A DNA stretch of 64,000 nucleotides from positions 4,588,001 through 4,652,000 of the forward strand of contig NC_068572.1 of the NCBI RefSeq assembly GCF_025698545.1. The letters are read 5' to 3'. Shown in pieces: positions 20,664 to 31,788 of the stretch; within the stretch, counting starts at the first letter, position 1, and every line of letters starts with the position of its first letter. The translations under genes were made by a program, and so were the position numbers. This DNA is from Gossypium raimondii (Eukaryota; Streptophyta; Magnoliopsida; Malvales; Malvaceae). The notes beneath the pieces are model-generated. The model was not told the DNA's origin. It made no database searches and saw only the letters and a program-made list of their open reading frames with translations.

Positions 20664-21860
20664 TTATAACATACATGCATTGTTTTATATAATACATATA
20701 CATACGCACGTTTTTAGTATACTTGCATGGTTTTTAATATAATATATATATATATATATACATATATTTATAGTATTCACATAATGTTTTCTTATATAAT
20801 ATATATATATATATATATATATGCATGTTTTAGGTTACACGTCTACCTATACTTTATACATATATTTTTTCTTTTTTCATTTTTTAAAACTTCTATATAT
20901 ACATATCTTTGTTATATTTTAATTTCAAACTTTTTTTACTTTTGTAAATATATACACATATACATATTTTTGTATTTTATCCTTTTCACGATTTTCAAAT
21001 ACATATACATGCATTTTTTAGTTTTTGATTGATATATTCCATTCTATCTTTTATATGTATCCTTGTACATGTGTGTCAAATATATGCATGCACGTATTTG
21101 TGAATTTCTTGTATATTATACTTGTATATATTTGTAAATGTTTATTCATATATGCTTGAAATTAGAATATTGATCTCATGTTATGCATTACCCCTTTTTA
21201 GCATATCCTTTTTTAAAAAAATGTGTATTTTGGTTTTGTCAAAGTATTAAAATCATGATATTTCATAAATTTTTGAGATATTTGGCATTCATGATTCTTG
21301 AGAAAGATCGTGTCCTAACTTACTGGATTGCGGTAATTTTTCGATGAATTTAGAACGCCAAGTATTTGTTTTGCAATAAATTCGCAAATTTTAAATAAAA
21401 GCTTATTCTCGGGAATTCAAAAATGTTGGGTCCTAACTTACTGGTCATGACATTTTCTTCTCGAAATAAGAATTTTCAAAAGCAAAAGGCAATATTCGGG
21501 TATTTTGAGGATTTAAAAACATTGTGCCCTAACTCACTGGGTGTGGTGTTTTATTTCTTTGAAATAAGAATGTCTTATCATTTTAATTCATTCATGAAAT
21601 AAAAAGTTTCCTTTTAAAATCTTTTCAAGTTTTCGACACCAAGGCATAAATAAAATCAATTTGGTACCAATTTTGGGCGTTACGAGGGTGCTAATCCTTC
21701 CTCGTATCATGAATCGACTCCGAACTGTTTTCTCAAATTTCGCAGACCAAAATTGTTTTTAAGGTGTGCCGATCACACCTTAATAAAGGATCGGTGGCGA
21801 CTCCAGTTTTTATTTTTAAGTCGAAACTAAAATTTTTGTTTTCAAAAAACGGTTTCGACA
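19503..21860 (+). repeat. 5' LTR of element 1 (2358 bp)
   Basis: Begins TGTACAAG and ends TTTCGACA, followed at once by the primer-binding site. A promoter-like CTATAAAAAG sits at 19891-19900, and the same 'GGCTATAAAA(A)GTCGA' occurs in the LTR of element 2, so the families are related. The 5' third is GC-rich, and the middle holds (TTA)n at about 20623-20664 and (AT)n at about 20740-20762 and 20797-20822. Open frames here are spurious. The last 216 bp recur at 27847-28062. Confidence 0.9.
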
Positions 21861-21863
21861 GCT

Positions 21864-21882
21864 TGGCGACTCCACTGGGGAC
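21864..21882 (+). other. Primer-binding site of element 1
   Basis: TGGCGACTCCACTGGGGAC begins three bases after the LTR end. The same site (TGGCGACTCCATTGGGG) follows the LTR of element 2. It resembles the site I remember for Ogre/Tat elements; the tRNA identity (probably Arg) is from memory and not proved. Confidence 0.75.
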
Positions 21883-22054
21883 GTTAGAGAGTCAAGCCAT
21901 GACTTGGTTATATTTTGTCTTTGTGTCGAAAATTAAAAGTTTTTTAAATCATGATTTCCTTTCTCATTTATTGGTTTTCATCGTGGTTCATTTCCATGGT
22001 TGAACCAAGTCGGTTGATCAATATTTGTATTTTGCATTACATGGTCCATTTTAC

Positions 22055-23122
22055 CCCTTTAAGTGGGAGCGAGAAGCTAGTCCTTCGTGAGGTTTTCACC
22101 TCCGTGCAGGGTAGTGGACCGCTTCCGGGATACATCCGTACCTATTTCTTCGTGAGATTTTCATCTCCGTGCAGCCATAGGGAAATGTATCCCCCTGAAC
22201 TGAACTCGATCCATATGAGCCTATAATGGGTGAGGATCGAGGAATCTGCTGGTTCGGGTACCCTTACTCTAGAAACTAAGCCTCATATAGTGAGCTTTAG
22301 GAACTTGCCCTAGGTAGAACTATTCCAAAACCCTAGTGAATTCCGAAATAAGTGTTCTTGCTATTTCATGTTTGTATTGGATTATATCTTTATATGAGAT
22401 ACTGACTTGGGTTTATTTTGTTTTGATTGCATGACATCATGATTGCATTACATCTGTATCTTAGAAAAGAGATGTTGATTCGAGTTTGATTACTAGATTA
22501 GAAAGCTTGTTATAGAATACGGGTTTCTTGATAAGGTGGAAGATAATACGGTGGTCCGAAGAAAACATGGCACGAAAAGCCTAACAAGAGGAGTATACGA
22601 CTTTGCTGCATGACCTGAGGATCCAAATTGTCAAAATTTATTCAAAAGTCATCAAATGTTCCGATCTCATAAAGAAGCTAATGAACGTGAATGAGCAAGG
22701 ATTTACGACCTAGATCAAACAAAAATGAGATCAAATTCGTGAGATGTATCTTAATATCTGAAGGGTCGATGTCTTCACTTGGAGTATGAGGGTAAAGCCG
22801 TATATATATGTCCGCTTTATGTGAAGAGATTTGTTTTCTAGTAAAGTTTTCTAGTAAAAAAATTGAACATGAATCAACGTCTCTTTTCGCATTCATTTCA
22901 TGCATTTGCATTTCATTACATCATATGCATTAAACACAGTTAAATGATCCTAATTAACTAAAATCATTGCTCAGCTAACCTGGAAGCCAGCCAACCAACC
23001 AAACATCGTTACGACAATCGAGCAAAGATTAAGGACATGGATCAGAGATTGGAAAAACTCGAGCAAAGGTCGAAGGAGATGCGGGACCAACTTATTTCTA
23101 CAGTGCGAGGCGGTTAGACAAA
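22055..23122 (+). other. Untranslated leader of element 1
   Basis: Holds the 'GAGCGAGAAGCTAGTCCTTC' segment with an internal pair of related units ('CTTCGTGAGGTTTTCACCTCC' type, 22083-22105 and 22149-22175), which also occurs at 31063-31170 in element 2. The region 22540-22860 aligns loosely with the small open frame at 31561-31788 of element 2 but is not open. Just before gag an out-of-frame 'MDQRLEKLEQRSKEMRDQL' stretch (from 23037) looks like the coiled-coil N-terminus of gag, cut off by a frameshift. Confidence 0.6.
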
Positions 23123-24530
23123 ATGAAACAAGAGATGTCTGAGAAGATGCGAGAATCCCAAGAAGATATAGTGGCAAAGTTAGCCCAACTGATAACTAAG
23201 GGAAGTGATAAAGGAAAGGGCTTCATGGCAAATGTCGATGAGGGAAATTATGATGAACCTCTCTATCCTCCAGGTTTCACCCCTCCACATATGCGAGCTC
23301 AAGCTGAATACCCGCGCAAATCTACTGTCACTATCATGCCTCAGCAGTCCCAGGCCAGTGCTTCGAACTTTCGAGCTAGATTGGGCTCTAACCCCGAAAA
23401 CTACCCTGTTAACTCTGCCATTTCTGACTTCGATGAAGTGGCTGAAAAGGAAAGAATAAAGGAGGAGTTACCAAAGCAGCTAGAAGAAAGGTGCAAGTGG
23501 CTTGAGGAGAAGTTCAAGGCGATGGAGGTCACTAAAAATTATCAGGGAATCGACTCCAAAGAGTTGAGTTTGGTCCCAGATTTAGTACTTTCTTACAAGT
23601 TTAAGATGCCAGAATTTGAGAAGTACAATGGGACAAGTTGCCCGGAAGCTCATATCACCATGTTCTGCAGGCGAATGGCCGGATATGTTAACAATGGCCA
23701 GTTACTGATACATTGTTTCCAAGATAGCCTAGCAGGGGCAGCATCTAAGTGGTACAATCTGCTGAGCCGTACCACGATTGGTTCATGGAGGGACTTGGCA
23801 CAAGCATTCATGAAACAGTATAGTCATGTAACAAACATGGCTCCTGATAGAATTACCCTTCAAAACATGGAGAAGAAGCCGAGCGAAAGCTTTAGGCAGT
23901 ACGCACAAAGGTGGAGGGAAGTCGCAGTCCAAGTTCAACCACCAGTCTTAGAGAAAGAAATGACGATGCTTTTTATAAATATATTGAAAGCCCTGTTCAT
24001 CACACATATGTTAGAAAGTGCCACAAAAAGCTTTTATGACATAGTCATGAATGGTGAAATGATTGAAAGCGCCATAAGGAGCGGGAAAATTGATGCAGAG
24101 GAGAGTAACAAGGGGTTAGTCCCAAGGAGAAGAGAAAATGAGGTGAACAACACGGGTTACTCTAAATCAGTTACTGTGAGTAAGCCAAGAGAGGTGGCTA
24201 CTAACCAACAAGGTTCATTAAGACAAGAATCTAAAGTGAAACCAGGTACTGAGAAGCTCCAGTTCACACCAATTCCGATGTCATATAAAGATATGTATCA
24301 AAGCTTGTTTGATGCGCATATTGTTGCTCCTCATTACTTAAAACCTCCACAACCTCCGTATCCTAAGTGGTATAATGCAAAAGCGCAATGTGACTACCAC
24401 GCGTGAATTACGGGGCACTCAATAGAGAATTGCATTACCTTCAAAAAGCTAGTTGAAAAATTCATCAACATGGGTATTGTCAAGTTGGGTGACTCATCAA
24501 ATGCAGAAAATCCGTTACCCAATCATGATT
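23123..24530 (+). pseudogene. Gag of a Tat-lineage Ty3/Gypsy element, nonsense mutation in the zinc knuckle
   Basis: Open frame 23123-24406 encodes 427 residues. It has a charged N-terminus with Glu/Lys coiled-coil character, a 'YPPGFTPPH' motif, and the Gypsy gag core (about residues 170-300) with 'KFKMPEFEKYNGTSCPEAH', 'YVNNGQLLIHCFQDSLAG' and 'AASKWYNLL'. At the C-terminus 'CDYHA' is followed by a TGA (24404-24406) exactly where the knuckle continues 'ITGHSIENC' in the same frame. A single GGA-to-TGA change would explain this, giving the C-x2-Y-H-x5-G-H-x4-C pattern typical of Tat gags. The true N-terminus seems lost by a frameshift near 23100. Its role in an intact element is to form the virus-like particle. 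Confidence 0.85.
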
Positions 24531-24889
24531 GATGATGAAGGGAATGCAATAAATGAAGAAGTGGAGACACAATTAAAAGGATCCTTGTTAGATATTCGCT
24601 TTAGAGGTGTTGTAAATAATGGGACTGTAGAGGAAACCCCTGAAGTATTTAGAGTCTGTTAGAGTAATGTTCAGAACACACTTGTTGCTTTTAGCCTAGA
24701 AGAAATAAGAACTTCTTTGTGAAATAGGCTCATGTCTGAACATTGTTATTTTAATAAAATACATCATTGCAATCATCTGTGAGCAAATGTTCTTTCATTC
24801 TTTACGATTTTTTTCATTCTTTTGGATTTTTTCTGCCAAACCATTCATTCATTTATTCATATTATTCTTTGTATATCCTTTAGCACCTA

Positions 24890-25200
24890 CAATAGGTCCT
24901 TGGATATCAATGACATGAGTGACGCTGTTACAGACTCAGAATCTCCTTTTGAGTGAGATATGTGTTTAGAGGGATCTTATAACTTTGAAGATGACATGGA
25001 TTGTAGCTTATCTCCAGACTTGTTGAGGATGGTAGAATAAGAGGATAGACAGATCCTACCTCACAAAGAATCATTAAAAGTTGTGAGCTTGGTGAATATT
25101 GGAATTGATATGACCTCAAAGACAAATCAAGACATTGTTGAGTCACTTCAAGAATTCAAAGATGTCTACGCATGGTCATACCAGGATATGCCCAGGTTAA
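24890..25200 (+). pseudogene. Remnant of the pre-RT part of pol in element 1
   Basis: Shredded by stops, but DNA-level homology to 32330-32660 of element 2 is clear ('GACTCAGAATCTCCTTTTGAG', 'GACTTGTTGAGGATGGTAGAA', 'AAGAATTCAAAGATGTCTA'). In element 2 the same stretch is an open frame leading into RT, so this is the linker upstream of RT. It stops abruptly at about 25200, where pol has been deleted. Confidence 0.7.
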
Positions 25201-25484
25201 GCACTGTCATTGCAATCTGAACAACAGCACGATATTAGAAATTTACAGTATGTTCAAGATTAATGTCATGAATGATACAGTGAAAATTCTACCGGAGCAG
25301 TGCCTCTCTCTTTAGTTCATCACGATTTTTTCTATTGAAGTTGAAATTCTTTCTCTCCGGGTATTGGCTGAGTAAGTTGGATGAAGCAGAATAGATCTGA
25401 TCGCAATGTGATCAATTGAACTTGATAGAATGAAGAAGATTAAAAGCTATTCATCACGGTCAGATGTACCAGAAATGAATGATG

Positions 25485-25720
25485 CAAGCCTATAACAAAA
25501 GGTTCATCCTAGAGAATTCCACGAGGGTGACCAAATGTTGAAGATCCTCCATCTACAAAAAATATTATGGAGGGAAACGGATGCCAAATTGGGAGGAACC
25601 TTATGATTATAGAGAAGGTTTTTTTCTAAAAGAGCTTTGATTTTGAGCGAGATGGATGATAAACCTGGAAAGTCCTGTAAACTCAGATTCAGTCAGGAAA
25701 TTCTCTGCTTAAATATAGAG
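25485..25720 (+). pseudogene. C-terminal end of integrase, element 1
   Basis: Reads, across frameshifts, 'KVHPREFHEGDQMLKILHLQ', then a degraded tryptophan/glycine stretch and 'ESPVNSDSVRKF'. This matches the 'AYNKRVxPREFxEGDLVL' segment and tail at the end of plant Gypsy integrases. RT, RNase H and the catalytic integrase core that should precede it are missing between about 25200 and 25480. Confidence 0.7.
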
Positions 25721-26984
25721 AGGACCAAGGTAAAAACCCGCAAAGGGAAGTTTGAGTCCAAAAAAAAGAAGAAAAAGAAGTGATGTGAAAAAATGAAAAG
25801 ATGAAAATGAAAAATGAAAAAGTAAAAATGGAGAGGCTAAGGTGAAAACCCACAAAGAGCGCCTTAGACCAAAGGGGATTTGAGTTGAAAACCCAAAAAG
25901 GGCGGCTCAAATGTTGATCAAAATGGCGTTTGAAATTCTCGAGGCAGCTCAAATCTTGATCGAATGGGGCATGCAAGTGGTCTTGCTATACCGAATGAGC
26001 AGGAAAGGGTAGGCGACATCTTGGGGCATCGACAAAGTACTCCTAAACACATGTTAAACTCAGAATGGTCTTCAGAAAGTCTGTACAGCAAAGTTCAAGC
26101 TACGATATCTGGGGCACCTAATCTGTATACCATTTTTGTTATTCTTGGAACACTTTATTCATTTCCAAGATACGCATTCCTGAATCAATGTCTTTGCTAT
26201 CCATCTTTATTATTTTTGATAATTTATGTCATTTCGAGCTATGCTCAGAACCAATTCAATTTTATCCATCATTTTGTTCTCTTTGCAAGTGTGTTGCATT
26301 AGAATAATAATTAATGGACCAATAAAACTTTCACAATGGAAGTTTTGAATATTACTCTAGAAGTTTCTAAATAATATAGGAACCTAAAACAGGACTATTG
26401 TTTAGAACGCACCAAGGAAGAGTCTAAATTAAGACTATCCCTTTAAATTTTATTGTCGAAAACAAAATGACAAGATTTCGTATTGGTGACAAAGCGTCAA
26501 TGAGCAAACAAACAATGATCACCTTACAACAAGAAGAGGTTTCCTCGAAGGAAAAAACATTCATTTGTGCATAGGCATTTGGTATGACATCCTGAGAATG
26601 GTATAGAGGGCCAAAGTGCTTCACATTACGATAAGAGAAGATCGAGAAGTCATGTTTTTCAACCCTTGGGTTATAGTGAAACAAATTTTGCATCCCAGTG
26701 GATCAAACTTGAAGGTTTACAGTGGGGGAAATCTGGTCAAGTGTTTCTTTAGAGACGCCAGCCGAGCAAGCAGACGCTATAGCACATTAGCGATGAAACT
26801 TTAAATAAACTTTGAGTAATGATAACCTAAGTGACAATGAGGAATCATTCTCGAAAAAGGACATTCTGCATTCATTCAAATGTCATTCATACATGTCTAG
26901 TTAGGAGCATTTGATTCATTTTGATCATGCCATCCTAATCATTAGGCATAATTAGGTTCATTATACATGTCATGTTCTCCAGAG
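25721..26984 (+). other. 3' non-coding region of element 1
   Basis: Holds short related units with 'GGTGAAAACCC(A/G)CAAAG(A/G)GC' at about 25731, 25835 and 25887. From about 25940 to 26980 it has no recognisable coding motif. Spurious open frames only. Confidence 0.5.
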
Positions 26985-27846
26985 AACAGATCAATGAAAA
27001 TAGCAGATCTTGCCTTCCTGCATTGACAGCGAAGCAGATCAAAGATACCAGCCTTATCTCCCTCGATTGCAGTGGCGCAGGTAGATAGTGGATTTTACCT
27101 TCCTGAGGTTACAGTGGAGTACATTGAAGCCAGTAATTCTACTTCCCTGGGCAACAGTGGAATAGATGGAAGATTACAGATCTTATCTCCCTAAGTAGTA
27201 GTGGAGCAGATCAAAAATGGTGGATTTTACCTCCCTGAGGTTACAGTAGAGTACATTGAAGCCATTAATTCTATCTCCCTGGGCAACAGTGGAATAGATT
27301 GAAGATTACAGATCTTATCTCCCTAGACAGTAGTGGAGTAGATCGAATGTGACAGATTTTACCTCCCTGAGGTTACAGTGGAGTACATTGAAGCCAGTAA
27401 TTCTATCTCCCTAGGCAGCAGTGGAATATATTGAAGACTACAGATCTTATCTCCCTAAGTAGTAGTGGAACAGATCAAGGATGGCGGATTTTACCTCCCT
27501 AAGGTTACAGTGGAGTACATTGAAGCCAGTAATTCTATCTCCCTAGGCAGCAGTGGAATAGATTGAAGATTATAGATCTTATCTCCCTGGACAGTAGTGG
27601 AGTAGATCGAATGTGGCAGATTTTACCTCCCTGAGGTTACAGTGGAGTATATTGAAGCCAGTAATTCTATCTCCCTGGGCAGCAGTGGAATAGATTGAAG
27701 ACTACAGATCTTATCTCCCTAAGCAGCAGTGGAGCAGATCAAAGATGGCGGATTTTACCTCCCTGAGGTTACAGTGGAGTACATTAAAGCCAGTAATTCT
27801 ATCTTCTTGGGCAACAGTGGAATAGATCGAAGAAAGCAGATCTTGT
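26985..27846 (+). repeat. Tandem array: 44-bp monomer in a 132-bp trimeric higher-order repeat
   Basis: About 19 monomers begin at 'CTCCCT' (or variants) at 27014, 27058, 27099, 27143, 27187, 27231 and then every 44 bp to 27803. Three monomer types alternate: one with 'GAGGTTACAGTGGAGTACA', one with 'GGGCAACAGTGGAATAGA', and one with 'AAGTAGTAGTGGAGCAGA'. The string GATTTTAC therefore recurs at exactly 132-bp intervals (27091, 27223, 27355, 27487, 27619, 27751). The array ends abruptly at 27846, where the 3' LTR remnant begins. Confidence 0.95.
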
Positions 27847-28062
27847 CATAAATAAAATCAATTTGGTACCAATTTTGGGCGTTACGAGGGTGCTAATCCT
27901 TCCTCGTGCGTAACTGACTCCCGAACCTGTTTTCTCAAATTTCGCAGACCAAAATTATTTTTAAGGTGCACCGATCACACCTTAATAAAGGATCGGTGGC
28001 GACTCCAGTTTTTATTTTTAAGTCGAAACTAAAATTTTTGTTTTCAAAAAACGGTTTCGACA
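27847..28062 (+). repeat. 3' LTR remnant of element 1 (last 216 bp)
   Basis: Matches 21645-21860 of the 5' LTR over the same length, with a cluster of differences near 'CCTCGTGCGTAACTGAC' and few elsewhere. It ends GGTTTCGACA and is followed by the AATAT target duplication. The first approximately 2140 bp of this LTR are missing. Confidence 0.92.
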
Positions 28063-28067
28063 AATAT

Positions 28068-28511
28068 AGAATCACATAAAATGTTAAATCTTCCAAATCA
28101 GACATAAAGTTTGACCTGAGGCAAGAAAAGAAAGGTGAAAGTAAGAGAGTTGACTATTGAAATATCTTCCATTCAAGTTGAAATAAATGGAAGACACTAA
28201 CAGAAAACCACCCTTACATGTAAAAAGCCAGAAATTATTATTATTTTATATAAGGTCTAAATTTATTTATATTTTTTCTGCAATTCTTAAATAGGGGTAA
28301 ATGATGTGTTTTAACGCGTTTAAATTTATGTGTTTCTGTATTAATAATAATGTTAATGCCAGTTGAGTTAAAACTCAATCGATTAAATTTATTTTTATTT
28401 AAATTATAGATTATAATTAATTTCAATCCTCTTTCATATCTTTTTTTTTTAAATTTAAACCTTCGCAAAAAAAAAACTTTACTATTTTATTGCTTAAGAA
28501 TTTAATATATT
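28068..28511. other. Short host spacer between the two Tat elements
   Basis: AT-rich sequence of about 440 bp with no recognised feature. It ends at the start of the LTR of element 2. Confidence 0.5.
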
Positions 28512-30794
28512 TGTAACAGCCTAATTTTGCTCTATCCAAACAATAGACAAATAAAAAAAAACTCTAAAGCCCAAATACACCAACCCAATAACCCACAACC
28601 TAAACAAAAAAAGACAACCCTAATTCCTCTAAGCCTCCCGCTGCCACCACTCCTTTGCCTTTGCCACGTCAACAGGCGCGTTGCCTGAGATCTGCCCTCA
28701 TTTCATCGAAACGGCAAGGCATGGCTCCCCAATGCCGTTGTCCTTGCCACAAACACCTGCAAAAAAAAACCAAAAGCAGAGAAGCAAAGAGCAGTAGGAC
28801 AAAAAAACAAAAACAAAAAAGAATAATATAATGTAATATATTTTGGCTATAAAAGTCGAAAAACTTTTGTAACAAAGGAGGGAGAATGAAATAGAAAAAA
28901 AAAGAACAGAAGTTTGAAAAAAAGGTAGTTCTTTTATTTTTCTTAATTTTCGAAGCAAACAAAAAAAACAAAAAAAAAAACAAAAGATTTAATTTTTTTC
29001 CTGTTAAAGTGCTGTCGTGGAACCCCCTTTCCCCGACTTGAGAAGCCTCGAAACCCCAAGGGTTCCATCAAGGGCCTTGTTAGAAAAGGGAGAAACCGAA
29101 AGGTTTCTTGGTCTATAGCCGAACTTTGGCTGAGTTTTTGGGGATTTTAACCCCGGATCTGTATTCCACGTGAAAAGGGGCAAAAAGGGACTTTTTTGGG
29201 AATTTCTGACCACTGGAAGCGACTGTCGTCGGCGCTGATGACTGGTGGTCACGACGGCATGCGGCGACCCATTGGCCGGAGGCGGAAAGGAGAGTTGAGA
29301 GAAAAAAAGAAAAGAAAGGGTAAATTTTTTTTAAAACAGAGAAGAGAAATGATTTTCTTTTAGGTTTTTAACTTAAATAGGGATACTATATGACGTCGTT
29401 TTGGGGTGTAGTTTAAAATGCCCAAAACGACATTTTGACACAACTCAATGACCCGATCCGGATCCATCCAAGATCCGCTTGTTTTCAAGGAGAGGGTCTA
29501 ATTTCCACTTTGGTCCTTCCGCTTTTTTGCACTTTTCTAATTTTACTATTTCTTTTTTATTTATTTTAATTTCACCCCTTTAATTTTAATTTATTTAAAT
29601 GTCAGTCCTTTGACCCACTGTTGGCCTAAGGGAATGACATGGGTTTGAGATAAATTCCTTTTGAGTCCCTTTACTTTTCTATTTTATTTTAATTTAAGCC
29701 TTTATGTTATGTTTTTTTATAATTTATACTTCAAATTTTATTGCATTTTCAATTTAGTCCCTTGCTCATTTAATTAAACCCTATACTTACTATTTTTAAT
29801 TTTCACCCATTAAGTTACATAATTTAAATTTTTGCCCTCGAATTTTCGATTATTTATTTTGGTCCTTTATTTTAATTATTGATACTATTAATACTATTAA
29901 GTGATTATCGTTACTAATTAATATTATTTTGTTAAAATTTGCCCAAATATCAATATTTTATGTAAGTATGTTATTATCATACATTTTGTATTATTTCATT
30001 ATTATCATTATTATAATATAGTATTATTAATTGAATATTTTATTGTTATTATTATTTCTTATTATTGTATTCACTATAGTATTGTTATTTTATTTTATTA
30101 TTTATGTTGTTATTTTGTTAATATCATAATTTTACCATCATCATACATTGTAAATGTTGCTACATACATTCATCCGTTTTTTCGGCGCAAGCATATAAAG
30201 AGAAAAAATAATTAAAATCAAGGCAATATTCGTTATTTTTGGGATTTGAGGAGTTGTGCTCCTAACTTACGGAGTATGGCGTCTTCTTAGAACCCAAATA
30301 ACCAAACACTCTATTTAAAATTCAAGATACGTAGGACTTAGGTAATAATCAAATTACGAGTATCCTTATTTTCGAGGATTCGAGGTATTGTGCCCTAACT
30401 TATGGGACATGATTTTTTTCTTGATTAACTCGAAATAAGAAGGCCCTTTCCATAAAATTTAATTTAGTTAGCGATATTTTAATCAAATCATGCAAGAAGG
30501 GATCGTATTTTAAAATTTCTTTGAATTCTCAATTCTCAGCACTAAGACATCAAGTAATCAACTAGGTACCAATTTTGGGCAGTATGAGGGTGCTAATCCT
30601 TTTTCGTACGTAACCGACTCTCGAACTCATTTTTTGGATTTTGTAGACCGAAAATTATCATTTTAGTAAATCTAACATTTTATTAAAATGATCAAATTTC
30701 GAGGTGATCCAATCACACCTAAATAAAAAGGATTGGTGGTGACTCCATTTTCGTTTTTAAAATAAAAAAGTAGAGCTCCAAAAAGGTTTCGACA
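28512..30794 (+). repeat. 5' LTR of element 2 (2283 bp)
   Basis: Begins TGTAACAGCC and ends GGTTTCGACA, followed by the same primer-binding site as element 1. A promoter-like CTATAAAAG lies at 28848-28856. The 3' end is clearly similar to the LTR end of element 1 ('GGGTGCTAATCC', 'CGATCACACC' type motifs). Open frames on either strand are spurious. Confidence 0.88.
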
Positions 30795-31560
30795 GCTTGG
30801 CGACTCCATTGGGGAGCGAAATAAGAGAGTCAAGCTGCAAGTTGATTAATTTTTTGTCTTTTTGTCGAAAATTGATAATTCAGTTTAAATTGACAATGCC
30901 TTTCCTTGTATTTCAGCCTTCATGTTGGTGGTAAATCATGTCTTTGTTATCTCGGGTTACATAGCGATCTAATACATCTGTTTTATTGGTTCGAGAGTTT
31001 TTATTTATGTTTTCACATATTGCATGGCATAATCGTTTCATTCTACCCTTCTTAAGTGAGAGTGAGAAGCTATTCCTTCGTGAGGGTCTTCACCTCCGCA
31101 TAGGATAGTGGACCGCTTTCAGGATACATCCATACCTATGTCTTTGTGAGGTCTTCACCTCCACACAGACATGGGGAAATGTATTCCCCTAAAGTGAACT
31201 CTATCCGTATGAGCCTATAATATGTGAGGATCGAGGGATCTTTCGGTTCAGGTACCTTTACTCTAGAACCAAACCATATGTAACGAACCTTAAGAGCCTA
31301 CCTTAGGGAGAACCATGTCCAACCTTTAGTGTTTACCTGAACATATTACAAAGAAGAAATGTTTTTAATTCTTATTCTTTGCTCTAATTTCTATTCCAGC
31401 TTTATATAAAGTCTATTGACTTGTTTCATTTTGTTTTGGTTGTGGTTGTATTGCATTTTCATCTTAGAAGAAATATGTTGATTTGTGTTCAATTGCTAAA
31501 TAGAGAGCTCATAGAAAATGAGTTTTTTGATAAAGTGAAAGACAATGCGATTGTACGAAT

Positions 31561-31788
31561 ATGGTCAGAGATAGGGACCATGTTTTGAGCAAAGCTTTGG
31601 CCCAAGTACGAGAAGTGACTGACCATTTGCAAACCCTAGCCGTTCAAGCTGACATTCTGAGCCTGGAATATGAATTAGAGTCGGATCAGGGTCGAGAATT
31701 AGTTTGGTTTCTTGGGAAAGTTAAGGTTTTGAGTGTTAAGACGAGGTCGTATATGTATTCGTTTTATGTAAAGAAACTTGTTTTCTAG
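31561..31788 (+). pseudogene. Small open frame of 75 codons in the leader of element 2
   Basis: Encodes 'MVRDRDHVLSKALAQVREVT' and continues as an amphipathic, probably coiled-coil segment ('LQTLAVQADILSLEYELESD'). Similar short sequences precede gag in related cotton-type elements as I remember them, and a degraded counterpart lies at 22555-22860 of element 1. It is not a known enzyme; probably an N-terminal gag or accessory fragment. Confidence 0.5.

Larger units (their letters stand above)
19503..28062 (+). mobile_element. Ty3/Gypsy element, Tat/Ogre-like, internally deleted (element 1)
   Basis: Perfect 5-bp duplications AATAT (19498-19502 and 28063-28067) bracket an 8560-bp element that starts TGTACAAG and ends GGTTTCGACA. 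It contains a full 5' LTR, a primer-binding site, a leader, a nearly complete gag, traces of the N-terminal pol region, the C-terminal end of integrase, a long 3' non-coding region with a tandem array, and only the last 216 bp of the 3' LTR. Protease, RT, RNase H and the integrase core are absent, so it cannot move by itself. The gag type, the integrase 'FHEGD' end and the tandem repeats in the 3' region fit the Tat lineage. Confidence 0.9.

Noticed and set aside
20727..21032. 101-codon plus-strand open frame
   Set aside because: Made of Ile/Tyr/Phe from (TA)n microsatellites in the LTR.
26985..27846. CRISPR-like array
   Set aside because: Units are contiguous 44-bp monomers with no unique spacers, in a plant retrotransposon.
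31561..31788. Small leader ORF as an independent host gene
   Set aside because: It lies inside the retrotransposon between primer site and pol and has a degraded counterpart in element 1.
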